This document shows positions 30,292 to 40,900 of a DNA stretch of 64,000 nt, in pieces. The stretch spans positions 956,553-1,020,552 of the forward strand of contig NC_018260.1 in the NCBI RefSeq assembly GCF_000227135.1, written 5' to 3'. Position 1 is the first letter of the stretch, and each line of letters starts with the position of its first letter. This DNA comes from Leishmania donovani. Taxonomy: Eukaryota; Euglenozoa; Kinetoplastea; Trypanosomatida; Trypanosomatidae. A program made the position numbers and the translations under genes. The notes under the pieces were generated by a model, which searched no databases, had not been told where the DNA came from, and worked only from the letters and a program-made list of their open reading frames with translations.

Positions 30292-31494
30292 GAGCCGCAC
30301 CTTCCTGAGGCGTGCGCGCTCGGCAGAGGAGAGGGAGGAGGGGGGTTGCGGGGAGATAGCGTTCGACGACGTGTTTTTTTTTTTTTTGCGGGTGTATGAG
30401 CCTCTACCACTCAATCTCGGAGTGTGCGTTGCAAGTGTTCGGTGATGCTGCATCAGCGGCTTGGTCTGCTTTTCGGGGTGATGGCTATGGCGGTACTCAC
30501 CGTCGCTCGGGCCGCAGCCCCACTACCCAGCGAAAAGGCAATAACGCAAAACCGAAAGAAGCGTGGCCGTCGCAGATTTGCGGTGTCGCCGTCTCCCTCA
30601 CTCAGCCGCTTCCCCATCGTTGCGCACACGGCGTGCACGTATTCTTCGTGTTTTTTTTTTTGGTGGACTATGCGCACGGACATCAAAGCTGCGCATCAAG
30701 CCGCATCGAACGCGTCCATCCCCCTTCCTCGCGGCCCCCCATTTGGCGCCACTGTGTGCGCTGGCCTCCCGGCACCCCCTGCTTCCACCATTCCCCTCCG
30801 CTCAGCATTCGTCGTTCTTGCTCTACAGGCACGAGACGTGCGCCTCTCCTCTCCCACTCTCCGTATCCTTGCCCACACCGCCGGGCCCGGCCTCTCCCTC
30901 TCCAACGAACCCTGTCCCACCGTCGTCTCCGCCCGCTTCTCTATAGCATCAGCCATTTTGCGTCACGTGGCTTTATCAAGAATCATACACACTGAAAACG
31001 CCACCACCACCACGCGCAGAAAAAAGCAAAAGAAGAAGGAACGTACACGCGACAGTGCACCTCCGCACTCTCCCCTCTTTTCTTCTTTTTTTCGCCTCCC
31101 CTATTTCTTCTCTGCATCTCCTCCTCCCTCTCTGGTGTTGTGCTCCGCTGTCTTCTCGCGTTCGTCGTGCTGTCTGCTCTGCCATCACGCGTCGCGGCAC
31201 TGCACCCTCTTCGCTTTCGCCGCGTTTCGCCTCTCTCTCTCTCTCCTTCTGCACTGCCTCTGCTAGTTTGCATGGTGAGAGCCTCCCTTGCGTCTTCTTG
31301 AGTGTCAGCATCGTCTCTTTTCGTCTGTTGCTGTCGTTGTCGTTGTGTGTGGAGGCACCCTCTCGGGCACGCACCTGCCCTGGCTGCCATGAAGGCCGTC
31401 TTGTGCTTCTCTCTTCTCCGCTTCTCTTGCTCGTGTCTCTCGGCCTAGCCGAAGGGACGGCTGGTACAAGGCGAAAACACTACCGTTAGAAAAC
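30292..31494. other. Intergenic region upstream of HAD-like gene
   Basis: Carries T runs at 30373-30387 and 30650-30660 and long T/C tracts at 31068-31140 and 31225-31260. A tract at 31398-31446 ends with AG at 31447-31448, the likely acceptor 46 bases before the start. No gene is supported. Confidence 0.6.
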
Positions 31495-33447
31495 ATGCTA
31501 ACCGACTACTGGCTTCTCACAGATCTGGACGGGACGCTGATCGCCACCCCGCACAAGGCAAACGGCCGGTATCTCCCCATCACGCGAAGCCCGTGCTTTG
31601 AGCCTATCAGGCAGTGGCTGAGCAGCGACGGCAACGTGTGCATCGTCACGACAGCGGACCTGCGGGCAATCGACCAGGTGTACTACCCGCTGAGGCCGTT
31701 TCTCAAGACCTATCAGGGGTACGTCGATGAGGCTGCCGCGGCAGGAACTCCGCTAGCGACGGTTGATGGCATGAAAGGGCAGCCGCCCCGCCGCGGCTGC
31801 CTGCTCTTGTCCCTCTACACCGGTGCTGCCCTGTACTGGTGCACGTCCGACTCAATTATCATGCTTCCGGGGTACGCGAGCGCTGTGCACTGCGCCACGC
31901 GCGAGGCTGTCGAGCTGGCGGCTGCCTACCAGGTGCGTATGTCGCACGCCACCTTGTTTGTGGACGGCAGTGGTAAGCAGCTGCGTCCGAAGCCGGAGAT
32001 GTGCGTGCGTGGCACCTGCATCGATTCCGCAACCGCCCGCTGCCTGCGAACGCGCGTCGAGGCGCTTTATCTGGATTACGTTCGTGACGTACTCTCCGGC
32101 AAGGACCCCGCCGTACGCGAGGCAATGAAGTGGCTTTCGCAGCGCTACCAGAGCATGTGGGGCGGCCTCTTGCAGTACCTCGAGCTTATTTACGCAACGG
32201 CCGTGCACAACCACCCCGCATCACCGCTACTGCTAGGCACGATGGCTAAGCAGACACTCTTGACACTGGCGCAGCAGCCGCCAGCGGACCCGGAATCTGT
32301 GGAGTGGAAGGTGGAGTACCTGCGCTCGCGACGGGGTTTCTTGACCGCCGTCGGCATCCTCCGCGTCGAGTACGCGGAGTCACATTTGTGCTACGCTGAG
32401 GACGACAAAGGCACGTCGCAGTGGGTGTTGAACCAGAATGTCGAGGCTCAGACAAAGGCGGCGGAGCGTGCACAGCTCGTCTCCTATGCAACGCAGGTGC
32501 TGCTGGCTGATCTGCCCGCCACGGTCGCGCCGAAGTTGGCGGCCGCAACGGCGACGATGGCGAACTTCTTGGTCAATCTCCTGGCACCCAGCACGAAGCA
32601 TTTTCAGCAGCAGATGCGTGAGACCACGCTCCCTGTGACGGAGCTGGTACCACCGCCCCCCTCGTCTACCTTGCCTTCATCATCGGAAGGCGCGGCCACC
32701 ATTGCACAGGTGATTCTGCTCGGCCTGCCGCTGCGTCTCTTCTCCAAGTACTTTCGCTCTCACGTGGCGGAGATGGTGCGCGGTGGCGTGAACCCCATGC
32801 CGCAGCCAAACAGTGTCGTCTTCTCCAAGATCGGTGTGAGCAAGTCCACGGCGCTGCGCTACCTGCTGGGCAAGGACCGGGTCGCTTCTGTTGAGGAGGA
32901 GTGGCAGCTGCACTTCACCGAAGCCGCCCCAAGCCCCAAAGAGGGTCCGGCAAGTCAAGCGATCAACTTCGCCGGGTGCGTCCAGCGCTATCACGGCATC
33001 GCCATGGGTGACAACCCGCAATCCATCGACTACGAGCTGACGGTGTTCCGAGATCTGCCGTTTTTCTCTGTGGAGAAGGAGTCGCAGCGGGTGGAGCGGC
33101 AGCGACGCATTCTGCGACGACTGCAGCGTACACAGTCCATCGAGAGCCGCGGCGGCCAGCCGCTGATGCCAGATGGCAGCCGAGCGCCGTCTTACGCGGA
33201 GCTCGTCAGCAGCCTGCGCCGCAGCGGACCCATGATGGACGACCGTCTTTTTCGCAACATCAACTACGTTGGTGGTGAGGAAGAGGGCACGGCGCTTTTT
33301 CTTACCGCACTGCTCCACTACGCCAAGGCAGCGCGTAAGAGCGAAAAGGGCCCGATGACGACCTCGGAGTTCCGCGGTGCTGTCAGCAAGGCACAAGAGA
33401 CAAGTCGTGATCAGGTGATGCACCGCATACCCTCTGCGAAGCTTTAG
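31495..33447 (+). CDS. HAD-superfamily-like protein
   Basis: 650 residues. The first 15 residues hold a haloacid dehalogenase motif I, DLDGTL (10-15), with Asp10 as candidate nucleophile and Asp12 as candidate acid. IVTTAD near residue 50 suits motif II. GDNPQSID (505-512) suits motif IV, which supplies metal-binding acidic residues. The long part between them (about 130-480) includes LYTGAALYWC and several Ala-rich helices, and would be a large cap or inserted domain. Family knowledge: HAD proteins are mostly Mg-dependent phosphatases or phosphomutases. The substrate cannot be guessed. The residues between motif IV and the C-terminus contain Arg/Gln-rich helices (QRRILRRLQRTQS). The start at 31495 is the first ATG after the acceptor at 31447-31448. 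The HAD match rests on short motifs, so it is moderate. Confidence 0.65.
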   Translation: MLTDYWLLTDLDGTLIATPHKANGRYLPITRSPCFEPIRQWLSSDGNVCIVTTADLRAIDQVYYPLRPFLKTYQGYVDEAAAAGTPLATVDGMKGQPPRRGCLLLSLYTGAALYWCTSDSIIMLPGYASAVHCATREAVELAAAYQVRMSHATLFVDGSGKQLRPKPEMCVRGTCIDSATARCLRTRVEALYLDYVRDVLSGKDPAVREAMKWLSQRYQSMWGGLLQYLELIYATAVHNHPASPLLLGTMAKQTLLTLAQQPPADPESVEWKVEYLRSRRGFLTAVGILRVEYAESHLCYAEDDKGTSQWVLNQNVEAQTKAAERAQLVSYATQVLLADLPATVAPKLAAATATMANFLVNLLAPSTKHFQQQMRETTLPVTELVPPPPSSTLPSSSEGAATIAQVILLGLPLRLFSKYFRSHVAEMVRGGVNPMPQPNSVVFSKIGVSKSTALRYLLGKDRVASVEEEWQLHFTEAAPSPKEGPASQAINFAGCVQRYHGIAMGDNPQSIDYELTVFRDLPFFSVEKESQRVERQRRILRRLQRTQSIESRGGQPLMPDGSRAPSYAELVSSLRRSGPMMDDRLFRNINYVGGEEEGTALFLTALLHYAKAARKSEKGPMTTSEFRGAVSKAQETSRDQVMHRIPSAKL

Positions 33448-34710
33448 GCAAGCTTGAAAAAAGGAAAAAGAAAAGCGACGATCGCGTGCCCTGCTCCTCG
33501 GCATAGTTGGCACAACACCGGGGGAAGATCTGCTTTCCTCTCCCTTATGCTTCGCCAACTCCTCTGTGAATCGCAATACACTGCCTTCATGTGCCTTCGT
33601 GTGCTTACGTGGTTCTTCGCTAAACGCTTCCCTACTGGAATCTGATCTCTGTGTTGGTTGCGCGCTTGTCTCGGTGTACGCGTGTACGCACCTTCTTTGT
33701 TGTTTATCCCACCACATCGCATTTGGGAAAGCTCACGATGTGAGGCTGTACATCGAGTGTGTGTGTGTTTTCGTTTTCGCGCGTGCTCATCTCGCGTGTG
33801 AAGGCGCCTTTAAGGTGCGGCTGTGTGTGCTCCACATTTCCATCCGCGTGTCACGCATGCGTGCGCGTGTGTGCCCTTCAGCCCCTCTCCCGCTGGGCGT
33901 GTCTGTGTGGCTGCAGCTGAGTTTTTGGTGGTGGTGGCAGCCAGGGAGGATGGGATGCAGACCTCTAGAGGTGACTGCTTACGTGAGAGGTCGGCGTGGA
34001 TGGTATCGAGAAGTACCATCTGAAAAACAAAGGAACCGTACTCAGAAAGTCGGGGGAGGGGGACGAAACGGTCGGGATGCGTAGCGATACAGCGGGTCGG
34101 CTTGCAATCCGAAATCAAGAATCCGAGTCCGGAGGCGGCGGTGTGGGACTTCTTGGCCACACCCCGAGCTGATACGGTGATGGCGCAATGATGTGCCTCA
34201 TCGCAAAGGGAGTTGCTCCTCCCCCACCAGTTTATAAAGCGCGCGCGCTCTGATGGAGTTCTTCCACGGGTGCGTTTCCTGCGTCACCTGCACTGCCCGA
34301 CATGTGCTCCTCAACGACTCTACTTGCCTCATCGTTTTTCGCATATCGCTTCACCTACTCCTCCGTCACTTATTGTTGTCGACCGTCGCGACACAACATG
34401 TACGGCGTCCACAGTATTGCACACTCGAAAGCTTTACTCCAGATTCTACGTGATCCGTACCTCTTCGTGTTACCGCGCCCCGCCTCCCCCCTTCCCCCTC
34501 CTCCTCTCTCGGTTACTGTTTGCTCTTCTCAGCTCGCAGACCTGCCCACTACCATTAAACAGTGCATCCCGATATACACGGTTTCGCTGTCGTCGTCTTC
34601 ATCTGTTTACTTCGGCTGCGCTCTCGTCCTGTGACGACAGCTTTAACTCTCGTCACAGCACCCAGTTCGCTATTCAACGGTACAGCATTGAACCTTGCTT
34701 TCGCACTGTG
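33448..34710. other. Intergenic region with a structured, purine-rich block
   Basis: The part 33930-34200 is richer in purines and short palindromes than typical spacer: ACCTCTAGAGGT at 33961-33972 and a 7-bp stem at 33999-34020. T/C tracts follow at 34478-34530, with AG at 34531-34532. No ATG occurs between that AG and the start at 34711. Confidence 0.55.
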
Positions 34711-36231
34711 ATGCGCAACTTGTCGGACCATTTTCCTGTGGAGGACTCGCCGATGAACGCACGGCCCCAGATGGCGAACGGCGATGACCACCCGCAGATG
34801 GAGTCGCCGATGAATCACGATGACACACACACCTACGGGGACAATACGTTGGGCGGGCACCCAACCAATGAAGAGAATGCGTCGATGACGAAGACCCCGA
34901 CCGCGGCTGCTAATGGGGCTTGCGCGGACTCCATCCATTCCGAGTATGTGGCGGCGAAGGAGCGGCTGGAGGCGGCACAGGCAGCACACAAGCAGCGCTT
35001 GCGCGAGATCAAGGACGACAAGTCGCTAAAGATAAAATCCATACCGTCTCTGGAGGAGCTGCGCGACGAGCGCGTGCGTCTCTCGGAACAGGTGCTCCAT
35101 CACAAGGACGAGCAGGACTCCCTTGCCCTCGACATCGAAGGGTTGGAGGGCGCCGCGGAGGTCTACCAACTGGCGGCCCGCGTGCAGCGCCTGGAGCACT
35201 TCGCCAAGCGTGCATATGAGTACGCCGAGGAGACTCTGCCGAAAGAGATCGAGAGGACGCTGGAGGAGGACCGTCAGCTGTCCAACCGGGAGCTGTGCGC
35301 CTACATCCAGGAGCTCCAGAGCAAGCGCGCGAACACGCTCAAGAGGGTCGTCGCCTCGCAGGAGGGCATGGTCAAGCGGAATCGGCGTCAAAGCGCTACT
35401 GCCACGACTGCCGCCCCGGGCGAGGACGTGGACCCGATGGAGGCCAAGGCGGTGGCGCACACGCAGGAGAACAAGGACGAGTGCGTCGTGCTGCACCAGA
35501 AGATCCGCAGGTTCTGCGCGATGAGGACGAAGCTGCAGAGCGACATCCTGAAGGAGAAGAGCGCGGGCAAAAAGATGGAGGAGAGGATGCGCGCCTCCAT
35601 CCGCACCGCGGAACTGGCCAACGCCCGCGATGCCCGCATGTGTGGGGAGCTAAACAACCGCAACGCCGCCGCCACAACGAACTCGCAGCTGCTTATGGAC
35701 CAACTCAACGTCGGCCACTACGGCTTCGGCAACGCGCCGTCGACGAAGCAGCTGCTGGAGGACCGCAGGGAGCGCGAGGCCTTGCTGGAAACCACGGAGA
35801 CAGATCGGCAGCAGTACGGGCGCTTTGTATCGAACGGCTCCTTAGGCTCCCGCCAGTCGTACGCGAACTCGCTGAGCTCTCACCAGCGCGCCATCAAGCC
35901 ACCGCTGGTGGCCTCGAAGCCGACGGCGTCGCAGCGCGCCCGCGACGACGCCTCGCGCTCCTCACGCGAGGACTTCGCGCAGATGCTGCGCCGCAACAGC
36001 GATGGTAACAGCTACCAAGCATCTCGCTCCCAGTCATTGTCGAAGCCACCGCTGGTGGCCTCGAAGCCGACGGCGTCGCAGCAGAGTCGCGAAAGCGCCC
36101 TTCGCGGAGAACGCGAGGAGGTTTCGGCGTCCCGCACTCTCGCGCGGAGCAACTCCCTCTTCTCCGATGTGCGGCCGTCATCCCTCGCGGCCAAGTCCAC
36201 CGCTTCGCAGCGTAGCCGTGATGGGCAGTAG
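34711..36231 (+). CDS. Coiled-coil protein with C-terminal Ser/Arg repeats
   Basis: 506 residues. The first ~70 are Met/Asp/His/Pro-rich and disordered. Residues about 75-340 are strongly heptad-like and charged (for example ERLEAAQAAHKQRLREIKDD and VYQLAARVQRLEHFAKRAYE), indicating long coiled coils. The C-terminal 120 residues contain three related units: two with the core KPPLVASKPTASQ (identical over 39 bases at 35896-35934 and 36043-36081) and a diverged third (AAKSTASQRSRDG). The fold suggests a cytoskeletal or scaffold protein, but no family is recognised. The frame is open upstream only through TTG. The first ATG after the predicted acceptor (34531-34532) is 34711, which sets the start. 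Confidence 0.75.
   Translation: MRNLSDHFPVEDSPMNARPQMANGDDHPQMESPMNHDDTHTYGDNTLGGHPTNEENASMTKTPTAAANGACADSIHSEYVAAKERLEAAQAAHKQRLREIKDDKSLKIKSIPSLEELRDERVRLSEQVLHHKDEQDSLALDIEGLEGAAEVYQLAARVQRLEHFAKRAYEYAEETLPKEIERTLEEDRQLSNRELCAYIQELQSKRANTLKRVVASQEGMVKRNRRQSATATTAAPGEDVDPMEAKAVAHTQENKDECVVLHQKIRRFCAMRTKLQSDILKEKSAGKKMEERMRASIRTAELANARDARMCGELNNRNAAATTNSQLLMDQLNVGHYGFGNAPSTKQLLEDRREREALLETTETDRQQYGRFVSNGSLGSRQSYANSLSSHQRAIKPPLVASKPTASQRARDDASRSSREDFAQMLRRNSDGNSYQASRSQSLSKPPLVASKPTASQQSRESALRGEREEVSASRTLARSNSLFSDVRPSSLAAKSTASQRSRDGQ
35896..36081 (+). repeat. 39-bp direct repeat within the coiled-coil gene
   Basis: Identical 39-base copies occupy 35896-35934 and 36043-36081, 147 bases apart and in the same reading frame. 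They encode KPPLVASKPTASQ. A diverged third copy lies near 36187-36222. Confidence 0.85.
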
Positions 36232-37020
36232 AAGGAAGACGAAGAGGGAGGTGCGTGAAGGTGAGTGCAGCTACTAGCAAGAGATGTGACCTACAAGACG
36301 GTGGTTGTCGCCGTTTACAAGTAAGGAAGGCGAGATGCCCACCAATGCTGGTAGCGGCACTGCGAACGAGGGATGCAGAAGGAGTCGAGTGACCCCGTAG
36401 GAATCGTCACCCCGTCTGTGTCGCTCGGTCTCTCCTTTTCCTTGTGCCCCGTGTACATGTGCATGTGCATGTGTGTGCGCGTATGTCGCGCTACGCCTAT
36501 CGTCTCGCGCACCTCCAAGCGTCGCTGTTGAGCCCGCCTCCTTTCTTTTTTTTTGTTTTCGTTTCTCAATTACGCTGTACCGTGAATGGAATGGAGGCCC
36601 TAGTCAAGGGAGAAGGAGTGGTGAGGGAGGAGGGAGAGGGCGTGTTGAGCTGATGGCTTTGACCTACCCCCCCTGCTCACTACGATGTGCTGCTGCACTG
36701 GTGGTCTCCTCTTCCTGCGGAGAGAAGGATCGCATTGGCGGCTATCAGCGACAAGGTGCACCCCCTACCCTGTAGGTAGATGCGCTCTCTCCCTCCCTCT
36801 CACATGCACACGCCACGTGGTTTGTCCGCCTCCTTCCATTCGTTCTCCGTTTCTTTTTTTTTCTGTTTCTTTTTTTTTGTTTTCCCGTCTCTCTGTCTCT
36901 GATTGACTGTACCGGTGTTTGTACTCTTTTGTCTCCAACTCCTTTTTCGTGCACCCGCTCGTGCTCGACAACTTTCCGAGGGCCGTGCCCACAGGATGGG
37001 GCTGGCACATATCAGCGAGT

Positions 37021-37056
<36 letters not shown>

Positions 37057-37917
37057 GTGCACCTGGAGAGGTGAGCGTTCTGCTGCGATTGTGTAGGCGA
37101 GTATGTGTGCGTGTGTTTGGCTGACGGCAAATTGGCAGAACATGCAAAGCAATCGCACTCCTGGTGATCACGACGGGGCGGCGACGGATAGACAGTGTGG
37201 CGGGCATACCCGTCAGTGCCTGTCCGTCAGCGCTCCCTCTGTCTGTATGTGCTGGCGTCTGTGCATCTTCGTGTGTGTGCTTTCGTGTAACGCGTATCTG
37301 ATACAAGCATTCGTAATGAAAAGAAGCTCGAGCCGCTCTGGGCCGAATCCTTCTGATTCGGTTCGAGTGAGGTGGCACTACACTGCCCGTGCGCCGCCGT
37401 TTTTCAATGCACAGACACACCCACACAGGCTGGGTGTCAAGCGCCCATCAAGGTGCCTACCGACTAACCACCGAATCTCGCTTGGCTGTTGTGCGCGGTT
37501 TGCGCAGCTTGCAATACGTGCGGGGCGGCGCGGAGAGCGGCGCTCTTTCGGTTCGCAGGACGGTCCGTGCAACCCTCTCTTGTTCCCCCTCCTTGTGTGC
37601 TGTTGTCGAGGCACGGTCTACGCACCTGCCCCTCTCCCCTGTCCCTTCACCCGTGCCAGTGGCGTGCATCCACGCACTTGAAGCCCATGCGCGACGACCA
37701 TCTTTCCCTCGTCTCTTCCCCATAGATCAACGAACACGTACACGACCCCACAGACGGGACCTCCACACCGTGGCCGAAGAGCGTGGGCAAACGTGTCTAC
37801 ACAGAGCCTTGCCCCGACAACGCTCCGGAAGCCCCACCACGCGCGCTGCGAGGCTTTCACAGTAGCCTTGCGTCTGCGCTGGTCACCGCTTCTGCTCTTG
37901 TTTTCCTTTTTGCTATC
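36232..37917. other. Intergenic region upstream of RGG-protein gene
   Basis: Holds T-rich tracts at 36543-36562 and 36850-36880, an (AC)15 microsatellite (37024-37053), and an imperfect hairpin at 37327-37367 (CCGAATC with GATTCGG as inner stem). A tract at 37700-37722 ends in CATAG (AG 37724-37725). No ATG lies between that AG and the start at 37918. Confidence 0.6.
37024..37053. repeat. (AC)15 microsatellite
   Basis: The longest uninterrupted dinucleotide run in the window, in the leader region upstream of the RGG-protein gene. Confidence 0.95.
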
Positions 37918-40900
37918 ATGACCGCACTGGATGCTGCCGCTGACGATGCGGCGCCTTCGTTGGAGAACGTGGCCGCTGCCGGGGCAACACTGTGGCCGAC
38001 AGAGACATTTCTGCACTTCTCGTCTTTTAGGGATGCGTACAGCGCATGGCATGAACACGGCGACTTCTTCCGCTGGCTGCAGTCGAGTGACTATGCGGTG
38101 GCGCTGCTGGCGGCGTCCAATTTGCATCCTCTCCACTTCACGGTGAGGGCGCCGGCAACAACGCCAACGGCACACTCTCCCAACGCCGCGGAAACACCCG
38201 CTGTACACCTGGTGCTGTGCGCACCGTGCTGCAACACTACCGTCGTTCTGTCGGAAGAGGAGCGGCTAGCGCTGGCCAAGTTGGCACGTATCCTTCCATT
38301 CCATGTGGGCCCGAGCGGTGTAGCGACCCCGAACGAGCACTCCACCGCGATACTGGCGCACGCTACGCAGCTAGAGCGACAGCATCGGATCACGGCTGGC
38401 TTGCTGGCGCGCGCTCACCGAGAGGGCTGTGCCTGGCGCGACCGACATACTACTGGCGAGCAGGGCGTCGCAACCGACGAGGCCACGGTCTCCTGTGCTC
38501 GCCAACTCCTGCTAGGGAGCCCGTCGCTGAGTATCATGGAGTCCGCGACGGTTCGCGCCTTTTGTGCCGCGGTGATACTTCGCCCACCAGATGCTGAAGC
38601 GGCCACTAGCACAGCAGCTCGGACACGCTGCCTGCTTCCACGAGGAACCCCGCCTAGCGTGGTGCGGCAGTGTATGGAGGACACGCTGGCCGTTCTGGAC
38701 CCCGCCTCGTCTGGGGTCAACTGCGCAGCTGGCGCCGTTGTGCCCAGACTGCGGTACACGGGAAGCAACGTGAATGATCGTATTCTGCAGCTCTTTTTCG
38801 CTCCAAAGAAGCGCCCTCGGCCAGAGCCGAGCAGCGGCGCCGCTTGCTCCGAGACTGGCGTGAACGGGGAGGTGGTGCTGCAGTACATGGCATTGCTGAT
38901 GATACTCTACGGGTACACGGTGGCTGCTACGGGTGACGTGCAATCGGTGGAGGCAGAGAACTCCGACGGTGACGCGGCCGACTTGGAGCATGCGGAATGC
39001 GCCGCTCGTGCAGGAACCTTCCGACCTTCTCGCTGGGGAGCACTGCCATGGAAGAGCCCACCGACGATCCTATCCTCCGCAGACGAGGAGGAAGGGAACA
39101 GACGCGTGCACAAGGAGACATCGACGCAGTCGGAGATGGTTTCTTTCGCGGACGCGATGATGCTCCTTGGATGGCATGTGCGGTGCCAGTTCTGCGCCCA
39201 CAGCCCTGCTGTGGTGGCCGTGCGCGAGATTGTCACGACAGCCACGACAACCACAATCGCGACAACCGGGACAGCTGAGGCTTTGGACACTGCTGCTTGC
39301 GCTTTTGGTCGCTCAACTGCAGACGTATCCCGCGACGAAACGCAGAGTTTTGTTGACGAAGATGTTGATCTGCGGCAACCGCAGCAACGGGCAGGGGCTT
39401 CGGGGGGGTCCAGTAGTGGCGATGGCGTTGGGGGCGGCAACGAAGACGTGCTTGATGCCCTTGCGGAGGTGGAGGCAGCGATTCTCAGCGCCAACCGCAG
39501 TCGGCACTCCGGCGAGGTCAAGGACGAGGCTGCCGTTGTCGCCGCTGCACTTGTGAACGGTTCAGCGGATCAGAGTGACGGAGCTAAGGACGGTGACGAC
39601 AAGCTTGAGGCGTGCGCGTACTCACAGGGGTACGGGGAGGAAGACGCCGCGGTGAGCGCTACGCCGTCCTCGTCTGCCAGCCGAGGCAGCCGGGATGGTC
39701 GCAGCGAAGAGGAGGTGCGCGTGAGCCTTGGGTTGGGCAGCGACATCGCCTGCAATGAAGAGATGCCCATCGAGGAGGATTCAGAGGAAGCACTCGGTGA
39801 GCAGAGCACACACATGCGCAGCGGTGTCGCACTCTCGCCGGTGGAGGCGACTACACTTCTGGGCACCGCTGATGCTGGCGCCGCCGCAGAGGCCTTTGCC
39901 TTCCCCTCAACGACTGTGACGACCAAGACGGTAACGAAGATCGAAACGCGGTCTGTCACCACTATTACAATGACCTTTTCTCAGCGCCTAGCACTGCAGA
40001 AGGACACCCCGCAGCAGCAGCAGCAGCAATGCAGTGACACCTCCAACAGCGGCCACCACGGCAACTGTCCATGGCATCGACTGTTTCTGACCGACGCCAT
40101 CGACGCAACGGCCCTCGCGGCACCGGAGCGCTTCATGGACTTTACATGGGTGGTGGGCGAGGATGGCGACACACTACACGAAGAGAGGGTGGCGGACCGA
40201 AGTAACGCCGCGCCCACGTACGCGGCGACGTCTGAAGATCGAGCTCAATGCGGCACACACGAGACAGCGCGTGGCGTGGATGCCGACGGTGAGGAGCTGC
40301 TCGCCCCACCTCAGGACCCCTTGCAGTCAGAGGGTGAGAGCGACGTCTGCGAGGCCTCCGAAAAGAACTCGAATCGCACTCTTCTCGTCTTACGCTTTTT
40401 GCTTCCTGAAGTGGAGCGCCTCATCACGACGTGGCGACTCAGCGAGGAGTGGGAGCGCACGCGGCCGGACGAGTACCTGCGACACCCCCTATGGCGCACA
40501 TGGCTAACGTCGCAGACGCTGCACCCGGTGCATACGGAGAACGCCGACGGCATGATGGAGCAGTACTTGCGCGTTCTCGAGCGTCGACTAATGCCGTTGC
40601 AGAGCACAGCAGAGGAGACAGGCGCGCCCGAAAAGAGCCCCGCCGCGGCGGCCGGCGGCAAGGGCAATGACAGCAGCGTGAAGAACAAAGCAGCAGCAAA
40701 GACGATGGAGGCCGCGAAGTGGGAAGCGCTAGGGACTTTGGAGGAGCTTGGAGCCACGATTGGCGCCCCTCTCTACAGCGTCAACGCCAGCTCATTCAAC
40801 CGAACCGTGGAGAGTGCCTTGCACTTGGCTACTCGCTCGCTGCACCGCTGCTTTGCGGGCGACCAGGCAGCAGCTGCGGCAGGCGGAAGAGCGAACTCCG

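Noticed and set aside
32680..33717. 345-codon minus-strand ORF over the HAD-like gene
   Set aside because: Antisense shadow of a real gene with typical codon bias on the + strand.
37327..37370. GGTTCGAG near a small hairpin, as a possible tRNA T-arm
   Set aside because: The stem bases do not fit a T-arm and no cloverleaf forms; it is listed only as an imperfect hairpin.
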